37,594 bases of DNA from Flavobacteriales bacterium (GCA_947504275.1 CANNHA010000009.1:1-37594); one strand, 5' to 3'. Counted from the stretch's first letter, positions 1-10,615 are shown. Numbers and translations: made by a program. Notes: generated from the sequence alone by a model not told the origin.

Positions 1-43
1 AGAAGAAAGAGGGGAAAGATAAGTTATTTTAAATTACAACAAA

Positions 44-2869
44 ATGTCAGAAACAAAAGGACCACAACGATTAGGGAAAGCCGCTACTCAACTCAACGTG
101 AGTAAGGATACCATCGTGGAGTTTTTAGCCAAAAAAGGCTTCTCTATCGATAGCAATCCAATGGCCAAAATTGAGGCTGAGGTGTATGATATGTTGCTTG
201 CAGAATTTGCAGGTGATCAGATTGCCAAAGAAAAAACCAAAGCGGTAGCTACCAAAATCAAGGAGTCCAGAGAGACGGTTACCATTCAAGATTCAAAAAA
301 GAAATCTGACCAACAAGAAGAAGAGAATTCGGAAATTGATCTTACTCAATTCAAGAGAAAAAGACCTGAACCAAAGCCGGAAGATGTTGTTGAATCCAAA
401 ATTGAGGTTGTATCAGAAACCAATTCAGAAATCAATATTCCAAACACACCTATCATTGAACCCGTTGCTGAAAAAGCCGAAGGTCAAAATGAAGTGAAGA
501 TCATTGGAAAAATTGATCTCTCGGCCATTCAAGGCAAGGGCAAGAAAAAGAAAGATAAAGAGGTAGCTGCAGAGCCTGTTGCCAGCAAGAAAGGGAAGAA
601 AACTTCCGAAGAGGAAAAAGCTAAAGCCCCTGCTGAAACAATTGCAGAAGCCGTTATAGAACCCGTTGCTGCGGTGGAGCCAACAACAGAACCTGTTGCT
701 CCCCCTCAACCCGAAGAGAAAGAGCTCATCCGCGTTAACGTGGAAAGATTGACCGGCCCAAAGGTGATGGGCAAAATTGTTCTGCCTGTAGAACAGGAGA
801 AGAAAAAGCCAGAGCAAAAAGCGGATGACAACAAAGAGAAACGCAAACGCAAACGCGTCTCTAAGGTTGACATCAATCGTCAACAAGAAATTGACAAACG
901 CAATCAAAACAAGCCTCGTCCTGGTCAAACTGGTCAAGCTGGTCAAACTGCGCAACCCAAAGCGGAATTAAGTGAACAAGACATTCAAAATAAAATTCGC
1001 GAAACGCTTGCGCGTTTGGGTGGTCAAGGTAAATCAAAAGCTTCTAAAAACAGAAGGGATAAGCGTGACAACGTAGCTCGCAAGCATGAAGAGCGTAAAA
1101 TTCGCGAGCAAGCGGAAAATTTGATCCTGAAACTAACGGAGTTTGTTACTGTTTCTGAATTGGCGACAATGATGAACCGTCAACCGACTGAAATCATTGC
1201 CGCTTGCATGCAGCTGGGTATTTTTGCATCTATCAATCAACGATTGGATGCAGAGACCATTCAAATCATTGCAGAAGAGTTTGGTTTTGAAATCCAATTT
1301 GTAAGTGCCGAAGTTTCTGAGGCATCTTTTGAAGAGTCAGATGCAGATGATTCATTGGTTTCTAGACCTCCTGTTGTCACCGTAATGGGACACGTTGACC
1401 ATGGTAAAACTTCCTTGCTTGATTTTATTCGTAAAGCCAACGTTGTGGCTGGTGAAGCCGGAGGTATTACCCAGCATATGGGTGCTTACAGTGTGAAGTT
1501 GCCCACAGGAAAACAAATAACATTCATTGACACTCCGGGTCACGAGGCCTTTACCGCTATGCGTGCCCGTGGTGCACAGGTCACTGACTTGGCTATCATT
1601 GTAATTGCAGCGGATGACAATGTCATGCCGCAAACCAAAGAAGCCATTTCACATGCCCAGGCAGCAGGAGTTCCTATGATTTTTGCTTACAACAAAATTG
1701 ATAAGGAAGGTGCCAACCCAGATAGAATTAGAGAACAGCTTTCAGCCATGAACATCTTGGTTGAAGAGTGGGGAGGGAAATTCCAGTCTCAAGAAATAGC
1801 CGCCAAACAAGGATTAAACATTGACAAGCTTTTAGAAAAAGTTGTCTTAGAAGCTGAAATGCTTGATTTGAAAGCCAATCCAAACAAACGCGCCAATGGT
1901 ACCATCATTGAAGCTTCTTTGGACAAGGGACGTGGTTTTGTAACTACGTGCTTGGTATCGTCTGGTACCATGCGCATTGGTGACTCCATCCTTGCTGGTC
2001 AATGGAGCGGTCGCGTGCGTGCCATGTTCAACGAACGCGGTCAGAAAATAGATGAAGCAGGTCCCGCTACCCCAGTTTCAATTTTGGGTTTTGAGGGAGC
2101 GCCAAATGCAGGTGATAAATTCTTTGTTTTTGAAGATGAACGTGAGGCTCGTGAGATTGCTACCAAGCGTCAACAATTGCAGCGTGAACAAAGCGTGAGA
2201 ACCAAGAAGCATTTGACCATCGAGGAGATTGGTCGTCGTATTGCTTTGGGTGACTTCAAAGAATTGAACTTGATTGTAAAAGGTGACGTGGATGGTTCTG
2301 TAGAAGCTTTAGTGGATAGCTTGCAAAAGCTTTCTACTGACAAAGTACAGGTCAGCATCGTTCACAAAGGTGTGGGTCAAATTTCTGAAAGTGATGTATT
2401 GTTGGCTTCAGCCTCCGATGCCATCATCGTAGGTTTCCAAGTTCGTCCAAGTACGGGAGCACGCAAATTGGCTGAGGCAGAAGAAATACAAATTCGTCAA
2501 TACAGCATCATCTACAAGGCCATTGAAGAAATCAAGGAGGCCATGGAGGGAATGCTATCCGCCAAAATTGAAGAGAAAGTGGTGGGTACGGCAGAAATCC
2601 GTGAAACGTTCAAAATTACTAAGGTGGGAACCATCGCTGGATGTTTTGTTCAAGATGGAAAAATCAATCGAAACAATAAAGTCCGAATCATCAGAGATGG
2701 TATTGTGGTTTACACTGGAAACCTAGGATCTTTGAAACGTTTCAAAGACGATGTAAAAGATGTTACCAAAGGATATGAGTGTGGATTGAATATAGATAAA
2801 TTCAATGACATCAATGTTGGTGACATCATCGAAGCTTTTGAAGAAGTAGAAGTGAAACAAACTTTGTAA
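44..2869 (+). CDS. infB: Translation initiation factor IF-2
   Basis: GTPase that brings initiator fMet-tRNA to the 30S subunit and promotes 50S joining, in the cytoplasm. The 941-residue product starts with an IF2-N type helical domain (about residues 8-55), followed by a long Lys/Glu/Pro/Ala-rich linker to about residue 350 and a second IF2-N-like segment. The G domain follows: G1 GHVDHGKT near residue 450, G3 DTPGH near 495, G4 NKID near 550. Domains II and the C-terminal fMet-tRNA-binding part complete it. The G5 region reads AAKQG rather than the common SAK/SAL form, a mild variation. Length is normal for Bacteroidota IF-2. Only 43 bases lie upstream, so an upstream nusA, usual in bacteria, cannot be confirmed. 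pssA starts 2 nt after the stop, so the genes are probably cotranscribed. No clear Shine-Dalgarno precedes the ATG. Confidence 0.98.
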   Translation: MSETKGPQRLGKAATQLNVSKDTIVEFLAKKGFSIDSNPMAKIEAEVYDMLLAEFAGDQIAKEKTKAVATKIKESRETVTIQDSKKKSDQQEEENSEIDLTQFKRKRPEPKPEDVVESKIEVVSETNSEINIPNTPIIEPVAEKAEGQNEVKIIGKIDLSAIQGKGKKKKDKEVAAEPVASKKGKKTSEEEKAKAPAETIAEAVIEPVAAVEPTTEPVAPPQPEEKELIRVNVERLTGPKVMGKIVLPVEQEKKKPEQKADDNKEKRKRKRVSKVDINRQQEIDKRNQNKPRPGQTGQAGQTAQPKAELSEQDIQNKIRETLARLGGQGKSKASKNRRDKRDNVARKHEERKIREQAENLILKLTEFVTVSELATMMNRQPTEIIAACMQLGIFASINQRLDAETIQIIAEEFGFEIQFVSAEVSEASFEESDADDSLVSRPPVVTVMGHVDHGKTSLLDFIRKANVVAGEAGGITQHMGAYSVKLPTGKQITFIDTPGHEAFTAMRARGAQVTDLAIIVIAADDNVMPQTKEAISHAQAAGVPMIFAYNKIDKEGANPDRIREQLSAMNILVEEWGGKFQSQEIAAKQGLNIDKLLEKVVLEAEMLDLKANPNKRANGTIIEASLDKGRGFVTTCLVSSGTMRIGDSILAGQWSGRVRAMFNERGQKIDEAGPATPVSILGFEGAPNAGDKFFVFEDEREAREIATKRQQLQREQSVRTKKHLTIEEIGRRIALGDFKELNLIVKGDVDGSVEALVDSLQKLSTDKVQVSIVHKGVGQISESDVLLASASDAIIVGFQVRPSTGARKLAEAEEIQIRQYSIIYKAIEEIKEAMEGMLSAKIEEKVVGTAEIRETFKITKVGTIAGCFVQDGKINRNNKVRIIRDGIVVYTGNLGSLKRFKDDVKDVTKGYECGLNIDKFNDINVGDIIEAFEEVEVKQTL

Positions 2870-2871
2870 CC

Positions 2872-3549
2872 ATGAAGGCTTGGATTCCCAATGCGATAAC
2901 CATGGGAAACCTGGTTTGTGGATGCATGGCCATTTTGTATGTGCAAGATGATCCCATGCTATCCATTGGATGGATTTTAACAGCTGCAATTTTAGATTTT
3001 TTTGACGGATTAGTAGCTCGTGTATTAAATGTATCCTCTGCCCTCGGAGGGCAATTGGACTCATTGGCTGATGTTGTTTCATTTGGTGTTGTGCCTGCAA
3101 TGTGGGCTTTCCACCTTCTTGACAATCATCCTTTGCGCTATGCTTGTTTTATCATTGCCGTCGGTGCAGCCTATCGGCTTGGTCGTTTTAATTTAGACAC
3201 TTCAAAAGTGGAACATTTCAAAGGATTAGCCGTACCAGCCAACGCGATGATATGGGTGGCCATTTTGGGATATTCTTGGGAAGAAACTTATCAATTCCCA
3301 CCTTCAATCTTATTGCTTTTTGTCGCATTGACCACTTTATTAATGGTCTCTACGCTTCCCTTATTGAATTTAAAATTCAAAGGTCTAGCTTGGAAAGGTC
3401 AAGAGATCAGATGGATATTAATTTTATCCGCTGCATTAACATTACTCACTTGTGAACTATTGGATTTATCTATTTTTGCAAGCACAATGATTATTACAGT
3501 TGAATACATACTGTTGTCATTGGCTCATTACAAAAAAATATCATCATGA
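2872..3549 (+). CDS. pssA: CDP-diacylglycerol--serine O-phosphatidyltransferase
   Basis: Membrane enzyme that condenses CDP-diacylglycerol with L-serine to give phosphatidylserine, the precursor of phosphatidylethanolamine. The CDP-alcohol phosphatidyltransferase signature DGxxAR-x8-G-x3-D-x3-D is complete, seen as DGLVAR...GGQLDSLAD around residues 44-66. The rest of the 225 residues form several hydrophobic segments, as expected for an integral inner-membrane protein. It starts 2 nt after infB and its stop overlaps the purS start by 4 nt (ATGA), so it sits in a tight operon. The partner enzymes CdsA (substrate supply) and Psd (next step) are encoded about 21 kb away on the other strand. The ATG start directly after infB leaves no reason to choose another. 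Confidence 0.95.
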   Translation: MKAWIPNAITMGNLVCGCMAILYVQDDPMLSIGWILTAAILDFFDGLVARVLNVSSALGGQLDSLADVVSFGVVPAMWAFHLLDNHPLRYACFIIAVGAAYRLGRFNLDTSKVEHFKGLAVPANAMIWVAILGYSWEETYQFPPSILLLFVALTTLLMVSTLPLLNLKFKGLAWKGQEIRWILILSAALTLLTCELLDLSIFASTMIITVEYILLSLAHYKKISS

Positions 3550-3800
3550 AATTCAAAGCAGAAGTAGATGTAATGCCATTGGATGCATTATTAGACCCAC
3601 AAGGAAAAGCCGTTACATCGGCAATGGGAAATCTTGGTTTAAGCCAAATCAGCAACGTTCGCATTGGAAAACACATGACCATTTGGGTGGATGCCGACTC
3701 TAAAGAAGCCGCTGCCAAAATAGTAGATGACGCTTGTCAGAAATTGCTTTGCAATGCCATTATGGAGCAGTACCGCTTTGTTGTTGAAGAGATTGCATGA
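3546..3800 (+). CDS. purS: Phosphoribosylformylglycinamidine synthase subunit PurS
   Basis: Small subunit of the three-part FGAM synthase (PurS-PurL-PurQ), fourth step of de novo purine synthesis; PurS dimers bridge PurL and the glutaminase PurQ. The 84-residue product has the family's size and beta-alpha-beta pattern, with an N-terminal strand (KAEVDVMP), the segment DPQGKAV and a central strand with ISNVRIGKHMTIWVD. It overlaps pssA by 4 nt (ATGA) and hemL by 4 nt, so translational coupling is likely. Neither purL nor purQ is in the window, so PurS is separated from its partners here. Its presence implies that the organism uses a small PurL rather than the large single-chain enzyme; this is inference. 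Recognition rests on size and overall pattern. Confidence 0.88.
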   Translation: MKFKAEVDVMPLDALLDPQGKAVTSAMGNLGLSQISNVRIGKHMTIWVDADSKEAAAKIVDDACQKLLCNAIMEQYRFVVEEIA

Positions 3801-5092
3801 TGATCAGAAACAAATCAAATGAGGCCTTTGAAGTTGCAAAAGCCTTGTTTCCTGGTGGAGTAAATTCTCCGGTAAGGGCTTTTAAATCCGTGGGAGGAAG
3901 TCCAATCTTTTTTGACCGCGGAAAGGGTTCTCATGTATGGGACATTGATGGCAATGAGTACATCGATTACTGTTGCTCTTGGGGGCCATTAATTTTAGGT
4001 CATGCCAATGATCAAGTTGTCGAGGCCATTGTTAAGGCCGTAGCCAAAGGAAGCAGTTTTGGGGCGCCTACACTGTTGGAAAATGAATTGGCTACCCTCA
4101 TTCTGTCTCACCACCGATTTATCGAAAAAATCAGATTTGTGAGCAGCGGTACTGAAGCTGCTATGAGTGCCATTCGTTTGGCTCGCGGTTATACAGGACG
4201 AGACAAAATCATCAAGTTTGAGGGCTGTTACCATGGTCACGTTGATAGTCTGCTTGTCAAAGCAGGCAGTGGGATGGCTACTTTAGGAACCTCCGACTCT
4301 GCTGGTATTCCAGAATCATATGCCAAAGAAACCATTGTCCTTCCATTGAATGATATTGAGGCCGTTGAACGAGCTGTGGAGAGCTATAAAAATCAAATAG
4401 CTGTTATCGCAATAGAGCCCATTCCTGCCAATAATGGTTTATTGATTCAGGATGTTCAATTCCTAAAAGATTTAAGAACCATTTGTACCCGCGAAGGTAT
4501 TGTTTTGCTTTTTGATGAAGTGATATCAGGTTTTAGAGTTGGATTTGAAGGTGCTGCTGGTTATTATGGAATTCAACCTGATGTAATGGCCTTTGGAAAA
4601 ATCATCGGCGGTGGAATGCCCGTTGGTGCTTACGCTTCATCAGCAGAAATCATGTCAAAAGTAGCACCGGATGGACCAGTATATCAAGCTGGTACTTTGA
4701 GCGGAAATCCTGTAGCCATGGCCGCTGGTATAGCGCAATTGAAGGCTTGCCTTGTGCCTGGTTTTTATGACAACTTAAAAAGCAAAACTGACTTCCTAGT
4801 GAGTTCAATCAATGCGTTTGCGCAAGAAAAAGGATACACTTTTAAAATTTTCTCTGTAGGGTCCATCTTTTGGTTGTCCTTTGGTTTTGCTGATTCCGTG
4901 CGATCCATGAAAGAAATCAATGCTGAAGAGGTAAAACGATTTGCCCCCTTGCACGCAGCTTTATTGGAACTAGGCGTGTATCTGGGTCCCAGTGGCTATG
5001 AAGTTGGATTCATTTCAGCCGCACACAGTATGGAAGACATTTCAACAACAATCGAATCCTTTAAATCAGCGCTTCAAACTGTCTTTGCATAA
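3797..5092 (+). CDS. hemL: Glutamate-1-semialdehyde 2,1-aminomutase
   Basis: PLP enzyme that turns glutamate-1-semialdehyde into 5-aminolevulinate, the committed precursor of haem and other tetrapyrroles in the C5 pathway. The family-specific N-terminal motif GGVNSPVRAFKSVGG is present, as are SSGTEAAMSAIRLARG (phosphate binding), FDEVISGFRVG and AFGKIIGGGMPVG, whose Lys268 should be the PLP Schiff-base lysine. At 431 residues it has the usual length. These motifs separate it from acetylornithine and other class-III aminotransferases. It is the last gene of infB-pssA-purS-hemL; its start overlaps the purS stop (ATGATG, so Met1 or Met2 could be used). A bidirectional terminator follows. hemA is not in the window. 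Haem supply fits the haem-rich respiratory genes near the other end. Confidence 0.97.
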   Translation: MMIRNKSNEAFEVAKALFPGGVNSPVRAFKSVGGSPIFFDRGKGSHVWDIDGNEYIDYCCSWGPLILGHANDQVVEAIVKAVAKGSSFGAPTLLENELATLILSHHRFIEKIRFVSSGTEAAMSAIRLARGYTGRDKIIKFEGCYHGHVDSLLVKAGSGMATLGTSDSAGIPESYAKETIVLPLNDIEAVERAVESYKNQIAVIAIEPIPANNGLLIQDVQFLKDLRTICTREGIVLLFDEVISGFRVGFEGAAGYYGIQPDVMAFGKIIGGGMPVGAYASSAEIMSKVAPDGPVYQAGTLSGNPVAMAAGIAQLKACLVPGFYDNLKSKTDFLVSSINAFAQEKGYTFKIFSVGSIFWLSFGFADSVRSMKEINAEEVKRFAPLHAALLELGVYLGPSGYEVGFISAAHSMEDISTTIESFKSALQTVFA

Positions 5093-5123
5093 AAATTGGG
5101 TTCAACATCATTATTGAACAATA

Positions 5124-5150
5124 AAAAAGGCCGTCAATGACGGCCTTTTT
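5124..5150. terminator. Bidirectional Rho-independent terminator between hemL and the M43 protease gene
   Basis: AAAAAGGCCGTC and GACGGCCTTTTT form a 12-bp stem around a 3-nt AAT loop. It has a GC core and runs of A and T on either side, so it can end the hemL operon (+) and the convergent protease gene (-). Confidence 0.9.
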
Positions 5151-5168
5151 CAATATTCTCATTTTTGA

Positions 5169-7904
5169 TTATTCAATTCCCTTCATGAATTGTTGTGCCA
5201 CTTTACCAGTATTTCCATTCAATTCAATCACATACACTCCCGCAGCCAAGGCAGCAGTTGAGATTTGCAATTTGGACTGTGCTGTAATCAATTGGGTGTA
5301 AACTACACGACCAGAAAGATCCATTACATTCAATGATGTGTAGGTACCTCCATCAGTTGGCAATTCTACATTCAAAATGTCACTGGTTGGATTAGGATAA
5401 ACACTGAATTGACGGCGCTTCCCAAACTCATCTAGGCCTACAGTTCCAGTAATATTGATATCATCCAAATACAAGTTATTGCTGAACATAGATGAATTGA
5501 AGATAAATTTAAAACGAACGTTCTCAGTCTCATAAGTGGAAGGAATGGTAACTTCCTTGTATCCCCAATGGGTAGAAGTATTAGGAACAAAGTATGCTGC
5601 ACCAGCACCAGCGGTAACCAATTCAGTACCGTCGATTGTCGAACGCAACTGCCATGATTCACCGCAATCACGGCTTGACCAAACCTCTAAAGATTCTGTG
5701 ATATTAGTTTCGGTCAAAGCCCCTGTAGAATAAGCATAACGGAAAGTCAACTTACCACTGGACAAAATATTCAAATCCATCGCTGGTGAAACCAACTCAT
5801 CAGAATCAAAACCTACCATTCCATTAGGTGAAGCCTCCGCATTGGCATTGTCCAATAAGATTGAACCGTTGGCAGATCCAAAACCTACATTGCTTGCATA
5901 ACTGAAATCAGTATTGTTACTGGCCAAATTGTATGACTTCCAACCAAAATAAGAGAACGGATTGGCATTGCAATTTTCTTGCAAAACGCCAGGAATTTCC
6001 CACCATGAAGTTGGAGTAACATAAATTGCCATCGTATTTGTCGTAGTTGAAGTACCATTGGCATTACCTGCTGTCAATGTCACTGTCTTCCAACCGAACT
6101 CATTGAAAACAACTGTTGGGTTTTGCGCTGAACTTGTTGCTGGTGTAGCGTCTTGGAAAGTCCAAGACCAAGTGGTAGCATCTGCATCAGAAGAATAATC
6201 AAAGAACTGAACATTGCTTCCTTCACAAGCAATGCTAAACTCCGGATAGAAGTCAGCAGTAGGTGCACATGACAAATCGTTGATACCATCTGTACCTGTT
6301 GCAGCCAAGTTTTCTGCACTCCACAAATTGTTACGGCTAGCAATAGGCACATTCAATGCGCCAATCATACGCTCCTTTTGACCTTGGGTAAACATGCTAG
6401 AGCAATAAGAATACTCCATGTAGTTTTGTACATTTTCAATTGTACCATAGGCTCCAATCAAAGCAACGTTGTCTACTGAAAAATTACCATTGGCACCTTC
6501 TGCATTCCATGCATAAATTCTGAAGGTAACAGAGCCTTCATTAAGTGCAAAAGCATTTCCAGACAATGCAATTCTTGATCCAACCTGCTGAGTAGCATTG
6601 TCAGCAGTGATGAAGAAAATATTGCTTCCTTGAACACTCAAACCTGGATTAGCAGGGCTGATTGAACCAGAAATATTTGTGGCAAAATTGTCTGCACTTG
6701 AACGAACAGAGAATGTTCTCGGTCCATCAGTACTTCTTGCTACATCAAAAGTTAAAGCTGTCATGTTAAGCAATTGCGTAACATCATTGCTCACTGTAAA
6801 CTCATAATACTTTCCTGTATTGATAATACCTGTCAAGTTTGGATAACTCGTTAAGCCATTGGAAGCACCTAAATCCCAATTCGAAAATGAGAACTTATCA
6901 TTCTCAGCTGTGGCACCTGAAACTCCATTAGCGCTGAAATTTGAGAAAACCACACCACCATCTTCCATGGCTGGAACAGCAATAGAATCAACTGTGCCTG
7001 CTGCGGCTGTTAAACCAGTGAAAACATAAACGGATTGATTGGTTTCATTGGTCAATGGCAAAGTTTCTGAGTCGCACTCATAATCACGCACGTTGCTGCA
7101 ATTATCATGTCCTGCTGTTGGAGGAGTATCCTCAACGTTATCGTCACCACACTCCACCTCTGGATCGTTGGTATTACCCCAAGTGTGAGACAAATCCAAC
7201 CAGTGGCCAATTTCATGAGTCAATGCTCTACTAGTTCCAGTGCTTGAAGGAGAAAGTGATCCGATGTAATTGTATCGGATAATGATACCATCTCTCCATG
7301 CTGAGAAAGGATCAGCTACAGCTGAAGGATAAAATGCATAACCCGCTACTCCGTCTTCCATGTTGTTCACCACCCATACATTCAAGTACTTATGGCGTGG
7401 CCATGGATTCAGTTTGGCAATATCAGATCCGATATTGGTCAAAGGAGAAACAATACGATCGATACCGTTGGTGCAATTGCCCATTGGATCAATAGTGGCT
7501 AGCTTGAACTGAAATCCACAATTGGCAATCTTGGAACGGAAAGCATTAACAACAACACTCGTATCTGCATTCAACTTTTGATAATCTCTATTCAAGATCG
7601 CAACCTGATTGTAGACATTCTCATTGGGAATATTCTCAGGACCAAAGTTGTGAATGATGTGAAAAACCACAGGTATGGTATAAATCTGTGTTGAATCATC
7701 ACGATCCAAACCAGGATTATTTCTTAAAAATTCAGCAATGTAAAGATCAGACAGTGCCTGCCATTGAGCAATTTGTGGGTTTTCTTGCAACAACTTGGCG
7801 TGTTGACGCGAATGTCCACATTTAAAATCGTGCACGTGCTGTGACCAGGTGGTAAGCGTTGTCAATGTTAGCAACGCTGCAATCAAAGAATATATCTTTT
7901 TCAT
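5169..7904 (-). CDS. Secreted M43-type (pappalysin family) zinc metalloprotease with PKD, beta-sandwich and T9SS type A sorting domains
   Basis: Predicted extracellular protease of 911 residues. Order seen: signal peptide (MKKIYSLIAALLTLTTLTTWSQ); pro-region; catalytic domain with the metzincin zinc motif HEIGHWLDLSH at 230-240 and a Met-turn NYMEYS with its Met near 496; a PKD-like domain (about 540-635, with ATTWSWTFQDATPATS); a MAM/jelly-roll-like domain (about 645-820); and a C-terminal T9SS type A domain (about 828-911) containing VYPNPTSD and LAAGVYVIELN. The zinc motif and Met-turn lie about 266 residues apart because a roughly 200-residue beta-rich segment seems inserted between them. 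The ORF track starts at a TTG inside the promoter box; I chose the ATG at 7904, which begins a clean signal peptide. Export by Sec and then T9SS is inferred from the sorting domain. Substrate unknown. Confidence 0.93.
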   Translation of the reverse strand: MKKIYSLIAALLTLTTLTTWSQHVHDFKCGHSRQHAKLLQENPQIAQWQALSDLYIAEFLRNNPGLDRDDSTQIYTIPVVFHIIHNFGPENIPNENVYNQVAILNRDYQKLNADTSVVVNAFRSKIANCGFQFKLATIDPMGNCTNGIDRIVSPLTNIGSDIAKLNPWPRHKYLNVWVVNNMEDGVAGYAFYPSAVADPFSAWRDGIIIRYNYIGSLSPSSTGTSRALTHEIGHWLDLSHTWGNTNDPEVECGDDNVEDTPPTAGHDNCSNVRDYECDSETLPLTNETNQSVYVFTGLTAAAGTVDSIAVPAMEDGGVVFSNFSANGVSGATAENDKFSFSNWDLGASNGLTSYPNLTGIINTGKYYEFTVSNDVTQLLNMTALTFDVARSTDGPRTFSVRSSADNFATNISGSISPANPGLSVQGSNIFFITADNATQQVGSRIALSGNAFALNEGSVTFRIYAWNAEGANGNFSVDNVALIGAYGTIENVQNYMEYSYCSSMFTQGQKERMIGALNVPIASRNNLWSAENLAATGTDGINDLSCAPTADFYPEFSIACEGSNVQFFDYSSDADATTWSWTFQDATPATSSAQNPTVVFNEFGWKTVTLTAGNANGTSTTTNTMAIYVTPTSWWEIPGVLQENCNANPFSYFGWKSYNLASNNTDFSYASNVGFGSANGSILLDNANAEASPNGMVGFDSDELVSPAMDLNILSSGKLTFRYAYSTGALTETNITESLEVWSSRDCGESWQLRSTIDGTELVTAGAGAAYFVPNTSTHWGYKEVTIPSTYETENVRFKFIFNSSMFSNNLYLDDINITGTVGLDEFGKRRQFSVYPNPTSDILNVELPTDGGTYTSLNVMDLSGRVVYTQLITAQSKLQISTAALAAGVYVIELNGNTGKVAQQFMKGIE

Positions 7905-7922
7905 AATTTTTCGTCGTAATCG

Positions 7923-7952
7923 CAAATATAAGCGGTTAGTGATGTTCTCAAA
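7923..7952 (-). promoter_or_regulatory. Promoter of the M43 protease gene
   Basis: On the minus strand TTTG, an 18-nt spacer and TATATTTG match the Bacteroidota consensus (TTTG/TTG then TAnnTTTG). The -7 box ends 18 nt before the chosen ATG. Confidence 0.75.
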
Positions 7953-7995
7953 ACTATTTTCTTTTTTTCAATAACAATTCAGTAATAATACCGAC

Positions 7996-10611
7996 TTATT
8001 TCCCTAATGCTGCTATTTGGGTCTTCAATAAAGTTATTTTATGCAAAGCGTCCTCCTCCTTCTTGCGCTCCAAGTCCAAAACTTGCTGCGGAGCATTGGA
8101 AACAAAACGCTCATTCTGAAGTTTCAATCTAACTTTAGACAAGAAATCTTCAGTGTAATTCAGTTCTTCTCCCAACTTTTTTAACTCAGCCCCAACATCA
8201 AATTTTTCAGTAAACGGAATAAAGAACTCACGGCCCTTGACAATAAATGAATAACAACCTGCTGGCTTTTCATTGCACATTTCCGTTGCTTCAATATTAC
8301 CTAAATGTTCCACGGCAGCGTGATAGGCAGACAACCCTCCATCTTGAGATAAAACTTTCAAGACCAACTTCTCCTTGTTGGCAATCGCATTGTCTTTTCG
8401 AATATTTCTGATTCCTATTACCGTTTCTGTGAAGGCCTCAAATCCATCGAGCCACTCTCCATCAGTGGAATATGATGTTGGCCACTGCGCCACGCAAAGG
8501 CTTTCTCCTTCCTTTCTATCTCTAATAGTTTGCCAAATCTCTTCAGACAAGAAAGGCATAAACGGATGCAGCAGCGTTAAAATTTTCTCAAAGATTTCAA
8601 TAGTTGCTGAGTAAGTTTCCTCATCTAATTTTTCACCGTATGGAGGTTTGACCATCTCCAAATACCAAGCACAGAAATCATCCCAAACGAGCTTATAGGT
8701 GTTCATCAAGGCCTCATTCATTCTGAACTTGTCATAATCATCATTCAATTGATCAATTACCTGATTCAATCGTGCATTCATCCATTGAACGGCAACGACA
8801 GCAGAGCCTCTGGGCTGCGCTTTTTCTGTGTTTTGTCCCCACCCGTTTACCAATCGGAACGCATTCCAAATTTTATTGGCGAAATTCCTTCCTTGCTCAC
8901 AAAGCGATTCATCAAATAGCAAATCATTTCCAGCAGGCGATGAAAGCAACATTCCCACTCTAACTCCGTCCGCACCATATTGATCAATCAAAACCAATGG
9001 GTCTGGTGAATTACCCAATGATTTGCTCATTTTGCGGCCTTGTTTATCTCTTACAATACCGGTGTAATAAACGTTTCTAAAGGGCAATTCATCTCTGTAT
9101 TCATACCCTGCGATAATCATTCTAGCCACCCAGAAAAACATAATCTCAGGAGCCGTAACCAAATCAGCTGTTGGGTAATAATAAGATACTTCATCCTCAC
9201 TGTAAAACCCATCAAATACTGCTATGGGCCACAACCAAGAGGAGAACCAAGTGTCCAAGACATCCTCATCTTGCTTCAATCCTCCTGTATATTCTGGATA
9301 CTGAGACTTGCACTTTTCTTGTGCTTCTTCCAAAGATTTTGCCACGATCCAATTCCCATCCTCTGTGTAATAAGCAGGGATTTGATGTCCCCACCAAAGT
9401 TGTCTTGAAATACACCAGTCTTTGATGTTCTCCATCCAATGCTTGTATGAATTCTTGAACTTGGGAGGGAAAAATTTGATGTTGTCATTCATGACATTTT
9501 CCAAAGCTGGCTTGCTCAACTCTTTCATGTCAACAAACCACTGCATGGACAATCTTGGTTCAATAACCACATCAGTGCGTTCAGAATAACCAACCTTATT
9601 GCTGTAGGGTTCTTGTTTTATTAAAAGTCCTGCAGCGTCTAAATCCAAAGCGATTTGTTTTCTAACTGCAAATCGATCTTGACCGATATACATTCCTCCA
9701 GCTTCTGACACAGTACCATCATCATTCATCATATTGATGATTTCCAGCTGATACTTTTGTCCCAACATAAAGTCATTCATGTCGTGAGCAGGCGTAACCT
9801 TAAGGCAGCCCGTTCCAAATTCCATGTCAACATAGTCATCCGCAATGATGGTTACCACTCTATTAACCAAAGGCACCATCACTTTCTTTCCGTGCAGGTG
9901 CTTGTAACGCTCATCCTTTGGATTGACGCAAACCGCAGTATCGCCAAGGATGGTCTCTGGACGTGTTGTGGCAACCACAATGAACTCATTACTTCCAACC
10001 ACCTGATACTTCAAATGGTACAGATGTGATTGAACATCTTTATAAATAACCTCCTCATCGGAAAGAGCTGTTTTGGCTGCAGGATCCCAATTGATTATGC
10101 GCTCTCCACGATAGATTCTTCCTTTGTTGTATAAGTCAACAAAGGTATCAATAACCGCCTCGTAATATTTTTCATCCATGGTAAAGCGCGTGCGATTCCA
10201 ATCGCAACTCGCTCCCAATTTCTTCAACTGCTCTAGAATGATTCCTCCATGCTTGTGCGTCCACTCCCAAGCGTGCTCCAAAAAAGCTTCTCTAGACAAA
10301 TCAGATTTCTTGACTCCTTCCGCTCTCAGTTTCTGAACCACTTTGGCTTCTGTTGCAATGGAGGCGTGGTCCGTTCCTGGCACCCAACATGCGTTATATC
10401 CACGCATTCTGGCCCTTCTAATCAATACATCTTGAATGGTATTGTTGAGCATGTGCCCCATGTGCAATACTCCTGTCACATTGGGCGGTGGAATAACGAT
10501 GGTGTAGGCCGGACGATCATCTGGCACACTATTAAAAAAACCTTTCTCTAACCAATAGGCATACCACTTGGCTTCCGCACTTTGTGGTTCATATTTACTT
10601 GGAATCTCCAT
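7996..10611 (-). CDS. valS: Valine--tRNA ligase
   Basis: Class Ia aminoacyl-tRNA synthetase that charges tRNA-Val and edits mischarged threonine. The 871-residue product shows the HIGH-type motif HMGH at 50-53 inside [18 protein letters not shown], the editing (CP1) domain with [14 protein letters not shown], the KMSKS motif at 527-531, an anticodon-binding helical domain, and a C-terminal coiled coil (about 805-871) typical of ValRS. The context PPPNVTG and the C-terminal coiled coil separate it from IleRS and LeuRS. Length is normal for Bacteroidota. The ATG has a good TAnnTTTG box only 4 nt upstream, so the mRNA may be leaderless. It lies between the M43 gene and paaE on the same strand. 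No terminator hairpin is obvious after its stop. Confidence 0.98.
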   Translation of the reverse strand: MEIPSKYEPQSAEAKWYAYWLEKGFFNSVPDDRPAYTIVIPPPNVTGVLHMGHMLNNTIQDVLIRRARMRGYNACWVPGTDHASIATEAKVVQKLRAEGVKKSDLSREAFLEHAWEWTHKHGGIILEQLKKLGASCDWNRTRFTMDEKYYEAVIDTFVDLYNKGRIYRGERIINWDPAAKTALSDEEVIYKDVQSHLYHLKYQVVGSNEFIVVATTRPETILGDTAVCVNPKDERYKHLHGKKVMVPLVNRVVTIIADDYVDMEFGTGCLKVTPAHDMNDFMLGQKYQLEIINMMNDDGTVSEAGGMYIGQDRFAVRKQIALDLDAAGLLIKQEPYSNKVGYSERTDVVIEPRLSMQWFVDMKELSKPALENVMNDNIKFFPPKFKNSYKHWMENIKDWCISRQLWWGHQIPAYYTEDGNWIVAKSLEEAQEKCKSQYPEYTGGLKQDEDVLDTWFSSWLWPIAVFDGFYSEDEVSYYYPTADLVTAPEIMFFWVARMIIAGYEYRDELPFRNVYYTGIVRDKQGRKMSKSLGNSPDPLVLIDQYGADGVRVGMLLSSPAGNDLLFDESLCEQGRNFANKIWNAFRLVNGWGQNTEKAQPRGSAVVAVQWMNARLNQVIDQLNDDYDKFRMNEALMNTYKLVWDDFCAWYLEMVKPPYGEKLDEETYSATIEIFEKILTLLHPFMPFLSEEIWQTIRDRKEGESLCVAQWPTSYSTDGEWLDGFEAFTETVIGIRNIRKDNAIANKEKLVLKVLSQDGGLSAYHAAVEHLGNIEATEMCNEKPAGCYSFIVKGREFFIPFTEKFDVGAELKKLGEELNYTEDFLSKVRLKLQNERFVSNAPQQVLDLERKKEEDALHKITLLKTQIAALGK

Positions 10612-10615
10612 GTTA

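Noticed and set aside
1-32. Possible end of an upstream gene (nusA expected), for example the frame ending KKEGKDKLF-stop.
   Set aside because: Two frames end in a stop in this short piece, and neither has enough residues to recognise.
425-955. 176-residue minus-strand ORF opposite infB.
   Set aside because: It mirrors the Lys/Glu-rich linker of IF-2, giving a Phe/Leu-rich low-complexity translation without family motifs.
930-962. Short tandem repeat GGTCAAACT/GGTCAAGCT in infB ([12 protein letters not shown]).
   Set aside because: Only three to four imperfect copies in a low-complexity linker; nothing to suggest a function.
5100-5119. Small inverted repeat GTTCAA...TTGAAC upstream of the hemL terminator.
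   Set aside because: Six-base AT-rich arms are expected by chance, and the adjacent hairpin explains termination.
6440-7060. Frameshift or assembly error as the cause of the long insert in the M43 protease.
   Set aside because: One uninterrupted frame with normal composition and recognisable strand pattern runs through, and both sides of the catalytic domain are in the same frame.
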